A stretch of 7,633 nucleotides of DNA from Geoglobus sp. GTDB taxonomy: Archaea; Halobacteriota; Archaeoglobi; Archaeoglobales; Archaeoglobaceae. The stretch's first letter is position 1; every line of letters starts with the position of its first letter. A model generated the notes under the pieces. It had not been told where the DNA came from and made no database searches. It saw only the letters and a program-made list of their open reading frames with translations. The stretch is taken from contig JALUWC010000454.1 of assembly GCA_027019885.1 (NCBI GenBank), positions 1 to 7,633 of the forward strand, read 5' to 3'. Shown here piece after piece: positions 1 to 7,533 of this stretch. Position numbers and translations under genes: made by a program.

Positions 1-2
1 AA

Positions 3-3000
3 CCTCAGATCAGGATAAAATGTTTGAGAGGTTCTCTGTACCCGGTGAGAAGGTTCTCAGTCAGAGATCCGGAGGATAGGGAGCTGGAACTGGTTTATCG
101 TGAACGTGCGGCTCTTGCGAGAGGTCACATGTGCTCTGCAGTCTGGCATGAAGTGGATCCCGAAAATATACCGTCCGATATCGAACCCCTTCAAATTCCT
201 CCGTTCCACTGGGTTGATGGAGAAATTATAGACGAAAGAACTAGGAAGGAATTCACGCACCCGGACGTCAGATCTGAATTCGTACCCCTGCTATCTGTAG
301 AATCGCCTGATTATGATTGGGATGATCGATGGGGTCCGGAACCCATGCTCAACGCTGAAGTTCTGGCAGAACTATGGAATCCAGATGAATTAAGAGAGGC
401 TCTTCAACCAATGGTGGATGGTTATGAGAGATGGATCGAAGAACTCGAAATATCGGCCAATAATTTATCACGACCTGAGGACAGAAAGACGGCCAGTATA
501 ATTATTGAAAGGTGTAAAATGGTTCTGGAGAGGATGAGAAGGGGCATCGATGTGTTGATTGAAGATCTCGATGCAAGACTGGCTTTCTGCTTTGCGAATA
601 AGGCCATGGATCTTCAGCATAGATGGAGGCATGGCAAGAACGAAAAACTCCGGTGGAGACCGTTTCAGCTTGCCTTTATACTTCTTGGACTCGAGTCTCT
701 TACAAATGAAGATTCGCCTGAAAGAGATGTCTGTGATATTCTTTTCGTACCCACAGGGGCTGGGAAAACTGAAGCGTATCTCGGTGTGGCTGCATTTATG
801 CTAGCGCTACGGAGGAGAAGAGCTCTCCGCAGAAATAATGGATCAGGTGCTGGAACATGCGTTATAATGAGATACACACTAAGACTCTTAACCATACAGC
901 AGTTCAGACGTGCTCTGAGGATGATCACCGCCTGCGAATATCTCCGCGTTTCGGGGTTGGGAACTGGCGCCCCGGTGGGATGGAGGCCGAAAAACTGTGA
1001 CATCATGGACGACTTCATATGGGGGACAGCACGTTTTTCGATTGGTTTATGGGTTGGTGGCGGGGTTACTCCCAATAGACTTGGAAGAACAATCATTTCC
1101 AGCGGCAGAGTATTTAACGGTGCACTGGATATACTCAAAGGGGAATCTGGAGAGGGTGAACCTGCGCAGGTTCTGGAATGTCCGGTTTGCGGTACAATTC
1201 TCTCTGTTCCCGATACAGGACTTCCGCCACAGGAAGAACCATACATGATTCACCTTCTTGTAAAGAGGAAAAGGGGCACGTACCCCGCTCGCAGGATTGA
1301 AAGAATCCTTCAAACAGAGCTGGATACGCGCAGAAATCACGCTTTCACGGTGCAGCTTCTTGGAATAAAGGATCATGGAAATGGTTTTCTCACAATATCC
1401 CTTGGGATAAATCGAAGTGATGAGCTGAAACCCGAACATGTGGATGGTGTGTGGAGAGAAATTCAAAAAGATTTGACCTCTATCGGAGTTTCACTCGAAC
1501 TTTGCAGCGCCCGTGCATCAAGACCCGGTTACATCATTCTGAAAGCTCGGACACGGAGAGGTATCGAAAAACCTTACAATTTCAATGTCTACTGCCCAAA
1601 TCCCGAATGTGACCTTAATCTCGGGAGAACGCTATGGGCAGAGGGAAGACCCGCCGGCGTATCCGGGGAAATTCAAAATGCAGAAAGAACTGTCAGGGCT
1701 CCTGATGGAATGATGTTCGTGGAAGTCCCGGAATTCGCAAGAAATGGTTTACCCACACTTGCATATAGAATCCCAATACCCTCACTTACAGTTGACGAGC
1801 AGGTGTATACAGATCCTCCATCATTTCTAATTGGCACCGTGGATAAGGTTGCACGGATATCGTTTGAATCGCGTTATGGATCTATTTTTGGAAATGTTGA
1901 CGCATACAGTCCTCTGGCAGGATACTATAGGAATGGTGCCCCACCTCCATCGTTCAGAGGATTGACAGGACGAGGCATAAGAATAGAACCGCTTGAACCC
2001 CCCGATCTCATAATACAGGATGAACTTCATCTGATAGAAGGACCTCTGGGAAGCATGGTGGGGATTTATGAGACTGCCCTAGAGTTTCTGGTATCAAGAG
2101 GTAGAAGAATCAAGTACATAGCATCCTCCGCAACCGTAAAAGAGGCACCGTCACAGGTGAGGGCGGTTTTTGTCAGAGATACACTGCAGTTCCCGCCTCA
2201 TGGTCTCGATGCCGATAACAGATTTTTTATGCGTTATAGATCCTCGCATCCGCTGGCCAGCAGCAGACCGGGAAGGGTATATATGGGTATCTGCGCACCG
2301 GGTATGGGGCCACTGACACCCGTCAAAAATATATGGGCAAGGCTTCTCCAGACGTCACTTGATATTGCAGAAGACCGTGGAAGGGATGTGGATCCATTCT
2401 GGACACTGGTGGGTTACTTTAATGCAATAAGGGAACTCGCCGGTGCAAGATCACTTTACAGACAGGACATTCCCGAGAGGCTGAGAAGTCTGGCTGGAAG
2501 TTCTGCACGTGAGCTACCGGAGGATCGCATCGTCGAACTATCCAGCAGGGTAAGATCCACGGAGCTGCCGGTGCTTCTGGAAAGGATTGAGACACATTTC
2601 TCCGGAGATCCACGTAACCCCGGTACAATCGATGTGGTGTTCACGACATCCATGTTCGGAACCGGTGTTGATGTTCCCCGACTCAGCCTGATGGTTGTTC
2701 ATGGTCAGCCCAAGACGACTTCCTCCTACATACAGAGTACCGGAAGGGTTGGAAGACACATCGCAGGACTTGTTGTCACATTTTACAGGGCTACAAGACC
2801 ACGGGATATGAGTTATTACGAGATGTTCTGTGGATATCATCTGAATCTTGAAAGATTCGTGGAACCAATAACAGCAGCCCCTTTTGCTCCAGGAACGCTT
2901 ACAAGGTGTGCGGGTCCTGTTATTGTCGGAATTATGAGAAACATGCATGGAGGAGAGGTTGGATGGCACAGAGATAACACCGCTCATCTGATGGCAAGTT

Positions 3001-3302
3001 TCAGACACTCTCAGGAAGTGATGAGAATTCCTGATATTTTTGAAACTAGAGCACAGCAGCAGCCAGGTTTTCGTAGACCGGATCCAGGTTTTGTAAGAGA
3101 TATTATCGAATCCGCACTGGATGAGTGGAGTTCTGTTGCCCAGCGGACTGGTAGCAGGCTGAAATACGTTGAATATACAGGCGCCAGAAATCCAGTTGTT
3201 CTTGGAGACCCCCAGCACCTACATAGGGGACTCCCGGTGGTGTATGAGAATGCACCACAGTCGTTGAGGGATGTTGAAGAAACCACGGGTTTTGATGTTT
3301 AG
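3..3302 (+). CDS. drmA: DISARM helicase DrmA, 5' end outside the window
   Basis: SF2-type helicase of the DISARM defence system; in known systems DrmA pairs with DrmB to bind and probably translocate on invading DNA in the cytoplasm. Numbering from a TTG at 24, the motifs seen are: Walker A VPTGAGKT (242-249), motif Ia region VIMRYTLRLLTIQQF (280-294), IGLWVG (340-345), IGTVDK (603-608), DELH box (666-669), SSAT (701-704), FGTGVDVP (878-885) and arginine-finger motif QSTGRVGR (904-911). A roughly 420-residue insertion separates Walker A from DELH and holds CPVC (386-389) and CPNPEC (524-529), a likely zinc-binding pair. The frame is open back to position 3. The residues before the TTG continue the conserved strand that precedes the YRERAALARGHMCSAVW segment in DrmA relatives, so the true start, with an N-terminal region, lies upstream. 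It is the first gene visible of drmA-drmB-drmC. Family assignment is strong; start is unknown. Confidence 0.92.
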   Translation, partial: PQIRIKCLRGSLYPVRRFSVRDPEDRELELVYRERAALARGHMCSAVWHEVDPENIPSDIEPLQIPPFHWVDGEIIDERTRKEFTHPDVRSEFVPLLSVESPDYDWDDRWGPEPMLNAEVLAELWNPDELREALQPMVDGYERWIEELEISANNLSRPEDRKTASIIIERCKMVLERMRRGIDVLIEDLDARLAFCFANKAMDLQHRWRHGKNEKLRWRPFQLAFILLGLESLTNEDSPERDVCDILFVPTGAGKTEAYLGVAAFMLALRRRRALRRNNGSGAGTCVIMRYTLRLLTIQQFRRALRMITACEYLRVSGLGTGAPVGWRPKNCDIMDDFIWGTARFSIGLWVGGGVTPNRLGRTIISSGRVFNGALDILKGESGEGEPAQVLECPVCGTILSVPDTGLPPQEEPYMIHLLVKRKRGTYPARRIERILQTELDTRRNHAFTVQLLGIKDHGNGFLTISLGINRSDELKPEHVDGVWREIQKDLTSIGVSLELCSARASRPGYIILKARTRRGIEKPYNFNVYCPNPECDLNLGRTLWAEGRPAGVSGEIQNAERTVRAPDGMMFVEVPEFARNGLPTLAYRIPIPSLTVDEQVYTDPPSFLIGTVDKVARISFESRYGSIFGNVDAYSPLAGYYRNGAPPPSFRGLTGRGIRIEPLEPPDLIIQDELHLIEGPLGSMVGIYETALEFLVSRGRRIKYIASSATVKEAPSQVRAVFVRDTLQFPPHGLDADNRFFMRYRSSHPLASSRPGRVYMGICAPGMGPLTPVKNIWARLLQTSLDIAEDRGRDVDPFWTLVGYFNAIRELAGARSLYRQDIPERLRSLAGSSARELPEDRIVELSSRVRSTELPVLLERIETHFSGDPRNPGTIDVVFTTSMFGTGVDVPRLSLMVVHGQPKTTSSYIQSTGRVGRHIAGLVVTFYRATRPRDMSYYEMFCGYHLNLERFVEPITAAPFAPGTLTRCAGPVIVGIMRNMHGGEVGWHRDNTAHLMASFRHSQEVMRIPDIFETRAQQQPGFRRPDPGFVRDIIESALDEWSSVAQRTGSRLKYVEYTGARNPVVLGDPQHLHRGLPVVYENAPQSLRDVEETTGFDV

Positions 3303-3307
3303 GTGAT
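3301..3307 (+). promoter_or_regulatory. Shine-Dalgarno site of drmB
   Basis: AGGTGAT is a seven-base match to the archaeal anti-SD sequence (16S 3' end, ATCACCTCC). It ends four bases before the ATG at 3312 and overlaps the drmA stop codon (TAG, 3300-3302). This favours ATG 3312 over the in-frame GTG at 3303, which lies inside the site itself. The arrangement suggests ribosomes finishing drmA reinitiate on drmB. Confidence 0.7.
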
Positions 3308-3311
3308 AAAC

Positions 3312-5114
3312 ATGGTACAGCATATAAGGCGCACACAGTTCATCACCACATATGGACCCGGTGCAATCCTTGAAGGTCCACGTGGTCCACGCATAATACC
3401 CTCTCCCGATATAGGTCTCTTCTACAGTAACATACGCCCGGAGGACTTTGAAATTACCGACGATAGAGTATCCAGAGGTCTTCTCGGTGGCAGAAAAATC
3501 TTCAGGCTCCCATCAAATGCGGAGCTAAACTGTGAGGATTCCCGGGCGGTCTACAGAACCAAGGTATTTCCCGAATGGTGGATATGCTCCGAACATTCCA
3601 TTCTGTTCAGGTACAGGACCGGATGTCCTAGATGCAGAGAAGAACTCATATCTGGTGGCAGAAGATGGGACGGGATAAGGTTTGTTCTGGCCTGCCGCAA
3701 AGGACATCTGGATGATGTCGACTGGAATTATGCTGTTCACATGAGAACAGGTGGAAGATGTACATCGGGCAGATTACCACGTTATTATGAGTGGATACCA
3801 CGTGGAAGCTCTCTCAGAGATATAACCGTTCGCTGCCCGAGCTGTGGCGCTGAAGCAAATGTGGGGAGACTTTACAGCAAGGAAAACTGGCATTGCTCCG
3901 GTAGACTGCCAGAAAGGGAACCCCTGAAGTCACCACCGCAGAGGGGAGGGTGTGATGAGAATGCCATAATGATCCTGAGGCAGGCCTCCAACTTGAGGAT
4001 GCCTGACATAGTAACTCTCTTCACGGTACCGCCCAGATACACAAGGCTCCATCTGCTGCTGGAAACACCTGCCGTAAAATCGATGCTTGTGACACTCTCG
4101 GAGATTTCCAACCTGCCCTCAACCAAGGAAGAACTCGAAGGATATTTAAATGCACAGGTGAGGAGAGGTGCCGTAAAGGAAGACACGGCCGTGAGAATAC
4201 TCAGCCATCCTTGGGATGAGATACGTCAGGCAATCATCGACATTCTTTCGGCGCGTGATACCACGGGTTACGGGAACCTTCTTCTTGACGAATTTAAAGC
4301 GCTTATTGATGCCTCTATTAATGGTGCACCTCCATACCGCAGCCCGGCCCTGACTTCACCGGTTGTTTTCGAGGTTCCAAAATCCGGTATCCGGAAAATT
4401 ACCGGACCGGGTGGGCAAAAATTCCGTGTGGTTCCAATCACGCGTCTGAGAACGGTAATAGTACAAACTGGCTATCGCAGGATAGATGTGAACGCTGAAA
4501 GCGTTCATATCAGCTTTACGGACAGACGCACGGGAGAAGTCTGGTATCCAGGAACGGAACTCCTGGGCGAGGGAATTTTCATAATACTGGATGGTGATGA
4601 TGGGATACATCCACAGGTAAATGGAGATGCCTGGAAAGCCTGGAAGGAATGCCATGATAATCCATCGGAAAAATATCAAAATGCACCATTTAGAGAAAGA
4701 AAGAGCAAAGATGAATTACATCCGGTATTTGTGTGGTGGCATACGTTTTCACATCTTCTCCTCAGGGTACTTTCTGCAGATTCTGGGTATTCCTCCGCTT
4801 CCCTCAGGGAGCGCGTATATTTGGAGAAAACACCGGAGGGTGTAAGAGGTGGAATTGTTATCTACACGGTACAGCCAGGTGAAGGGACTATGGGCGGTCT
4901 GATCTCTCTTTCCGAGAAAATAGAAAGCTTTATTGAGAGAGCTGTTGAAATTGCTGAGAGCTGCCCAAATGATCCACTTTGTCTGGAACACGGGTTTGCA
5001 TGTGGAAAAATTACAGGATCAGCATGTTACGCATGTCTATTCGTTTCGGAAACATCATGTGAACACAGAAACATGTGGCTGGACAGGAATATAATTCTGG
5101 AGGACCCACCGTGA
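3312..5114 (+). CDS. drmB: DISARM protein DrmB (DUF1998)
   Basis: DrmB is the DUF1998-containing partner of the DrmA helicase; in characterised DISARM the two form a DNA-binding complex. The 600-residue product opens with RRTQFITTYGPGAI, the conserved DrmB start (family form RRSQ..TYGPGA). A cysteine-rich N-terminal region follows: C92, CPRC (105-108), C128 with H132 (CRKGH), CPSC (175-178), H194-C195 and C214, probably one or two zinc sites. The C-terminal DUF1998 region contains VWWHTFSHLLLR (from V474), the glycine-rich GEGTMGGLISL loop and a cysteine cluster at C551, C557, C564, C572, C575 and C583, ending CYACLFVSETSCEHRN. Length is about normal for the family. I chose ATG 3312 because of the Shine-Dalgarno site just before it; GTG 3303 would add three residues. 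The gene starts 9 bases after drmA and shares four bases with drmC, so the three are almost certainly co-transcribed. Confidence 0.93.
   Translation: MVQHIRRTQFITTYGPGAILEGPRGPRIIPSPDIGLFYSNIRPEDFEITDDRVSRGLLGGRKIFRLPSNAELNCEDSRAVYRTKVFPEWWICSEHSILFRYRTGCPRCREELISGGRRWDGIRFVLACRKGHLDDVDWNYAVHMRTGGRCTSGRLPRYYEWIPRGSSLRDITVRCPSCGAEANVGRLYSKENWHCSGRLPEREPLKSPPQRGGCDENAIMILRQASNLRMPDIVTLFTVPPRYTRLHLLLETPAVKSMLVTLSEISNLPSTKEELEGYLNAQVRRGAVKEDTAVRILSHPWDEIRQAIIDILSARDTTGYGNLLLDEFKALIDASINGAPPYRSPALTSPVVFEVPKSGIRKITGPGGQKFRVVPITRLRTVIVQTGYRRIDVNAESVHISFTDRRTGEVWYPGTELLGEGIFIILDGDDGIHPQVNGDAWKAWKECHDNPSEKYQNAPFRERKSKDELHPVFVWWHTFSHLLLRVLSADSGYSSASLRERVYLEKTPEGVRGGIVIYTVQPGEGTMGGLISLSEKIESFIERAVEIAESCPNDPLCLEHGFACGKITGSACYACLFVSETSCEHRNMWLDRNIILEDPP
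5099..5103 (+). promoter_or_regulatory. Shine-Dalgarno site of drmC
   Basis: GGAGG lies seven bases before GTG 5111 and inside the last codons of drmB. It decides the drmC start: the upstream in-frame ATG at 5075 would give a 36-base longer overlap with drmB and has no comparable site. Confidence 0.65.
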
Positions 5115-5611
5115 AAGGAAATAAGATTCAGCTTGTTGCCACGGGAAGGGGGCTCATAGGCAGGGGGATCAGATCGTTTCACTCGGTGATGGAGGAGATT
5201 CTACTGGATGCTGAAGAGGAGATAGTGATAGCTGCATACACGATCAGCGGAAATCTTAAAGACCTTTTGGTACTTCTGGAGAGAGCTGCAGCGAAAGGTG
5301 TCAGAATCAATATAATTTTAAACAAACTTGACAACCAACCCCAGAATGTTGTAAAATTACTTGAGAAACTTTCAACAGAATATCCACACATGAGAATTTA
5401 TGATTTTCAGCATGAAATAGAGGATCTCCATATGAAGGTCATCATTGCCGATCGCAGGAGAGCAATTATAGGTTCGGCAAATCTGACATGGAAGGGTATG
5501 ATGGAAAATCTCGAGCTTGGAGTTTTAATTGAAGGAGGACTTGCAGAGGATGTGTCAAGAATTATTGATGAAATCAGAGTTTTCTGTACTGCCCGGGAGC
5601 AGCCTTTCTGA
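5111..5611 (+). CDS. drmC: DISARM phospholipase D-like protein DrmC
   Basis: Phospholipase D-superfamily protein of 166 residues in the drmC position of the operon. It has one complete HKD motif: H107-x-K109-x4-D114-x6-G121-x2-N124 (from LHMKVIIADRRRAIIGSANL). A protein with a single HKD motif would need to dimerise to form an active site, as Nuc-type endonucleases do. The N-terminal half has the expected pattern of this fold, with a helix, a strand EEIVIAAYTIS and a helix LLVLLERAAAKGVRI. Start GTG 5111 overlaps the drmB stop as GTGA and has GGAGG seven bases upstream; using ATG 5075 would give 178 residues. DrmC is reported to be dispensable for some DISARM activity elsewhere, so its precise role is uncertain. 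Taken alone it could be any small PLD-like nuclease; the neighbours make DrmC the best name. Its last 38 bases overlap the convergent gene on the other strand. Confidence 0.85.
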   Translation: MKGNKIQLVATGRGLIGRGIRSFHSVMEEILLDAEEEIVIAAYTISGNLKDLLVLLERAAAKGVRINIILNKLDNQPQNVVKLLEKLSTEYPHMRIYDFQHEIEDLHMKVIIADRRRAIIGSANLTWKGMMENLELGVLIEGGLAEDVSRIIDEIRVFCTAREQPF

Positions 5612-6884
5612 AAATGTCCAGATACCCTCTCATGTTTTCGATACTCAATCTGGTGGCTGTGCCACATCCTGCCAGTGAGACACCAAGTTCAAAGTCCTTG
5701 CTCAGGTCTTTCTCACCGCAGGCCAGACGTTCCAGCAACTCAGTGCCACATGATCTGAGAATTTTTTCCGCATGTCTACCGTAAAACCCATATCTTAAAA
5801 TTCCAGTCTTCACCAGATGGGCCACTACTGGAGGATTTGCAAGCGTGACAATTAAGTTATTTTCTGAGGAACTAATCCGGAGTAGATTGTTAAATTTTTC
5901 AATTAATTGTTCAAAGTTATCTACCATAAACTTCTTCTGTGGTCCTCCGAACTTCTCAAATCTACGTATAACGGCTTTCAGGAGATTTTCCGGCACTGAA
6001 AATCTTATCACGAGATCATCTGTCGGATCAAGAAAGTACGGTGAGACAAAAGGAAGAATATCGTATGGAGAGTGGATGAGAGGAAACATAAAGTGAACAA
6101 GGTTCAGATCAATTCTTCTGAAGGGAAAGGCTGGATAATTTGTTGTATAGTAATTGAAACTTTCAGAGAAACAGATGTAATATCCCCTGGCATCTCTTGG
6201 CAGCATTGTGGCCGGATCCTCAAAAAAGCAGAGATTTATCTTCTCAATTATAACCCTCCCTGTATCCGTAAGTCTGATAAAACCTGCAGGTATCGAGAAA
6301 ACTTCAAGAGGCTTACCAAGCCATATGTGCATTCTTTTGCATTTCTCCATTTCTGCAGGATTGAGATACACTATGAATGTATTGTACGTATATATGGCGG
6401 CATACCTGTATTCCCCACCACTTTCCACGGTGAACCATCTTAAAGGAGACCATATACCTCTTCCAAACTTGAATGAAGGTTTAAACATCAGATCATTCAT
6501 GAGATTGGCTATGTGGATTCTCATCATACTCTCGTCAGGCTTATAAACTCGAAAATTACCCCACGAAACTGCACGATTTGCTTCAGGATTAAAGTTATAA
6601 AGCCTGCCTAGAATTATCACATCATTTCCTGTTTCTCTTCGTCTGAGTTCTGAAAATTCGGACGCCAGATTCTCTGAGGTTATATCAAGTGAGATCGTGC
6701 TTCCAGAGTCAGGAAGATGAACAGGGAGCGAATAGGTGTGAGACAGTATTATTTCGGAAGTAGACAACGACGTTGATATCCGCACACCTCTGAATTTCTC
6801 AAGAAGAGGACGGGATCCAAATACGGGATCCATAATGGTACTCGAATTGAGAGGAACTGAAACCCTGGTAAGAATATTCTTCAT
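5574..6884 (-). CDS. hypothetical protein, 436 residues, convergent with drmC
   Basis: I do not recognise this family. The 436-residue product looks soluble: no signal peptide and no convincing membrane helix, although an aromatic and proline-rich stretch occurs in the middle (YYTTNYPAFPFRRIDLNLVH, then a segment ending VSPYFLDPTDD). The N-terminal half looks rich in beta strands and turns. The C-terminal 130 residues look mainly helical, starting near ENLLKAVIRRFEKFGG, with a glycine/cysteine stretch GVSLAGCGTATRLS near the end. Cysteines are scattered without CxxC pairs, so a zinc site is unlikely. No Walker, HKD, methyltransferase (DPPY/NPPY) or nuclease motif was found. Start ATG 6884 is supported by a TATA box 28-29 bases upstream, indicating a leaderless message. 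AGA/AGG and ATA usage resembles the drm genes, which argues for a real gene of the same host. Tail-to-tail overlap with drmC hints at, but does not prove, a defence role. Confidence 0.8.
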   Translation of the reverse strand: MKNILTRVSVPLNSSTIMDPVFGSRPLLEKFRGVRISTSLSTSEIILSHTYSLPVHLPDSGSTISLDITSENLASEFSELRRRETGNDVIILGRLYNFNPEANRAVSWGNFRVYKPDESMMRIHIANLMNDLMFKPSFKFGRGIWSPLRWFTVESGGEYRYAAIYTYNTFIVYLNPAEMEKCKRMHIWLGKPLEVFSIPAGFIRLTDTGRVIIEKINLCFFEDPATMLPRDARGYYICFSESFNYYTTNYPAFPFRRIDLNLVHFMFPLIHSPYDILPFVSPYFLDPTDDLVIRFSVPENLLKAVIRRFEKFGGPQKKFMVDNFEQLIEKFNNLLRISSSENNLIVTLANPPVVAHLVKTGILRYGFYGRHAEKILRSCGTELLERLACGEKDLSKDFELGVSLAGCGTATRLSIENMRGYLDIFRKAAPGQYRKL

Positions 6885-6907
6885 ATCATAAACTTATTCA
6901 AAACAAA

Positions 6908-6917
6908 AATTTATATT
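6908..6917 (-). promoter_or_regulatory. archaeal TATA box of the 436-residue gene
   Basis: Read on the minus strand, AATATAAATT is a good archaeal TATA box. The centre of its TATAAA core (6910-6915) is 28-29 bases from ATG 6884, so transcription should start within a few bases of the ATG, giving a leaderless or nearly leaderless mRNA. No Shine-Dalgarno site is present before the ATG. Just upstream, at 6919-6931, is a small dyad ATATC-GGT-GATAT that could be a regulator site; it is too short to be sure. Confidence 0.6.
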
Positions 6918-6938
6918 AATATCGGTGATATCGTTATG

Positions 6939-7331
6939 GCCTGTCCAAATAAGGGGAAACCTGTATATCAGTGGTGGCTAATTTTCCATCAAACATTGAC
7001 GAATGAGATTATTCTGTATGCTTTCTCCTGGTATATTCCAGCGGAACATGTATACTGCTTAGTTAAAGCTTTTCTCAATAGTAAGCTACATGTTTCTCAG
7101 CAATTCCAACATGACTACAAAGATTTCATATTTTTCAAAAATTTGATAATTAACATGAATTAATTTACGTAGTAAATATTAAATTATGTTATTACATGCG
7201 CATAAACGTATTTTTTAGCATCTTTAACATATAAAAAACCATATGAAAATCGGATCTGAAGCAGGCTAAGTTCCTCATCCGCATTATCATCCTTTACCAC
7301 AGCCACAGGGTTGGGGAATGGCCGGACAGGC
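6939..7331. mobile_element. MITE-like element A, diverged, 393 bp
   Basis: The ends carry an 8-bp inverted repeat, GCCTGTCC (6939-6946) and GGACAGGC (7324-7331). The left end matches element B over 6941-6985, including TGTCCAAATAA (6942-6952) and an 18-bp block identical in both (6968-6985 and 7372-7389). The right end matches B more weakly around ACAGCCAC (7299-7306 in A, 7477-7484 in B). Relative to B it has about 200 extra bases, mostly A/T-rich, including an inverted repeat ATTTAC-gta-GTAAAT at 7163-7177. No transposase is evident and no target duplication is visible at the left border, so it appears old and decayed. It may be the remnant of a longer insertion sequence whose transposase has been lost. 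Confidence 0.5.
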
Positions 7332-7339
7332 ACTCAACG
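7331..7339. repeat. 9-bp direct repeat, left copy (possible target duplication)
   Basis: CACTCAACG lies immediately left of element B and is repeated exactly at 7517-7525, immediately right of it. This is the arrangement of a transposition target duplication. The same nine bases also follow the right end of element A, so they could instead be flank copied with the element. Confidence 0.55.
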
Positions 7340-7516
7340 GGACTTGTCCAAATAAAGTGGGAACTTATATGTCAGTGGTGGCTAATTTTAACCTGAGCTT
7401 GAGTGGCTGAGGTCGTCCAGTCTGTTTTCTGTCCTAAAACTTGCAAACTTCTTCGCCTGCATCTTCATGCTGTGCTACAGCCACCTGAGGTGAGGCAATG
7501 TTATTTGGACAGGTCT
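7340..7516. mobile_element. MITE-like element B, 177 bp
   Basis: This small non-coding element has 16-bp terminal inverted repeats at 7340-7355 and 7501-7516 that match at 14 of 16 positions; the inner TGTCCAAATAA is perfect. It is bordered on both sides by the 9-bp repeat CACTCAACG. It encodes no protein of note, so it would have to be moved by a transposase encoded elsewhere. Inside is a second dyad, GTGGCTG (7403-7409) with CAGCCAC (7478-7484), so a transcript could fold back on itself. It lies directly after element A, to which it is related at both ends. Its right border is about 20 bases from the TATA box of the last gene. Confidence 0.6.
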
Positions 7517-7525
7517 CACTCAACG
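7517..7525. repeat. 9-bp direct repeat, right copy (possible target duplication)
   Basis: Exact second copy of CACTCAACG, adjoining the right end of element B. If it is a true target duplication, the uninterrupted site would join element A's right end directly to the promoter region of the last gene. Confidence 0.55.
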
Positions 7526-7533
7526 TTCCAAAA

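Noticed and set aside
24..26. TTG 24 as the true drmA start
   Set aside because: The frame is open to the window edge, the residues before it fit the conserved DrmA N-terminal region, and there is no good ribosome site.
665..1246. 193-codon open frame on the - strand
   Set aside because: Antisense to the Walker A and motif Ia region of drmA; no promoter or ribosome site and a biased composition typical of a shadow frame.
2538..3218. 226-codon open frame on the - strand
   Set aside because: It lies wholly antisense to the helicase motif V/VI region and C-terminus of drmA, which are clearly coding; its translation resembles no protein.
5075..5110. Longer drmC start at ATG 5075
   Set aside because: It has no Shine-Dalgarno site and overlaps drmB more; GTG 5111 has GGAGG seven bases upstream and the usual GTGA coupling.
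5540..5660. Terminator between drmC and the unknown gene
   Set aside because: No T-rich run or strong hairpin on either strand; the coding regions overlap.
6072..6546. Overlapping + strand open frames within the 436-residue gene
   Set aside because: They lie antisense to a longer frame with a good promoter, and they have no promoter or ribosome site of their own.
6811..6831. Direct repeat CGGGATCC twice, five bases apart
   Set aside because: It lies inside the coding region of the 436-residue gene (residues around DPVFGSRP) and is explained by codon coincidence; no other copy seen.
6936..7163. 75-codon open frame on the + strand beginning MACPNKGKPVYQWW
   Set aside because: Its first 17 codons are the left end of element A, the same DNA in element B is soon stopped, the TATA-like sequence is only about 21 bases from the ATG, and the rest is A/T-rich with no recognisable domain. 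A decayed transposase fragment cannot be excluded.
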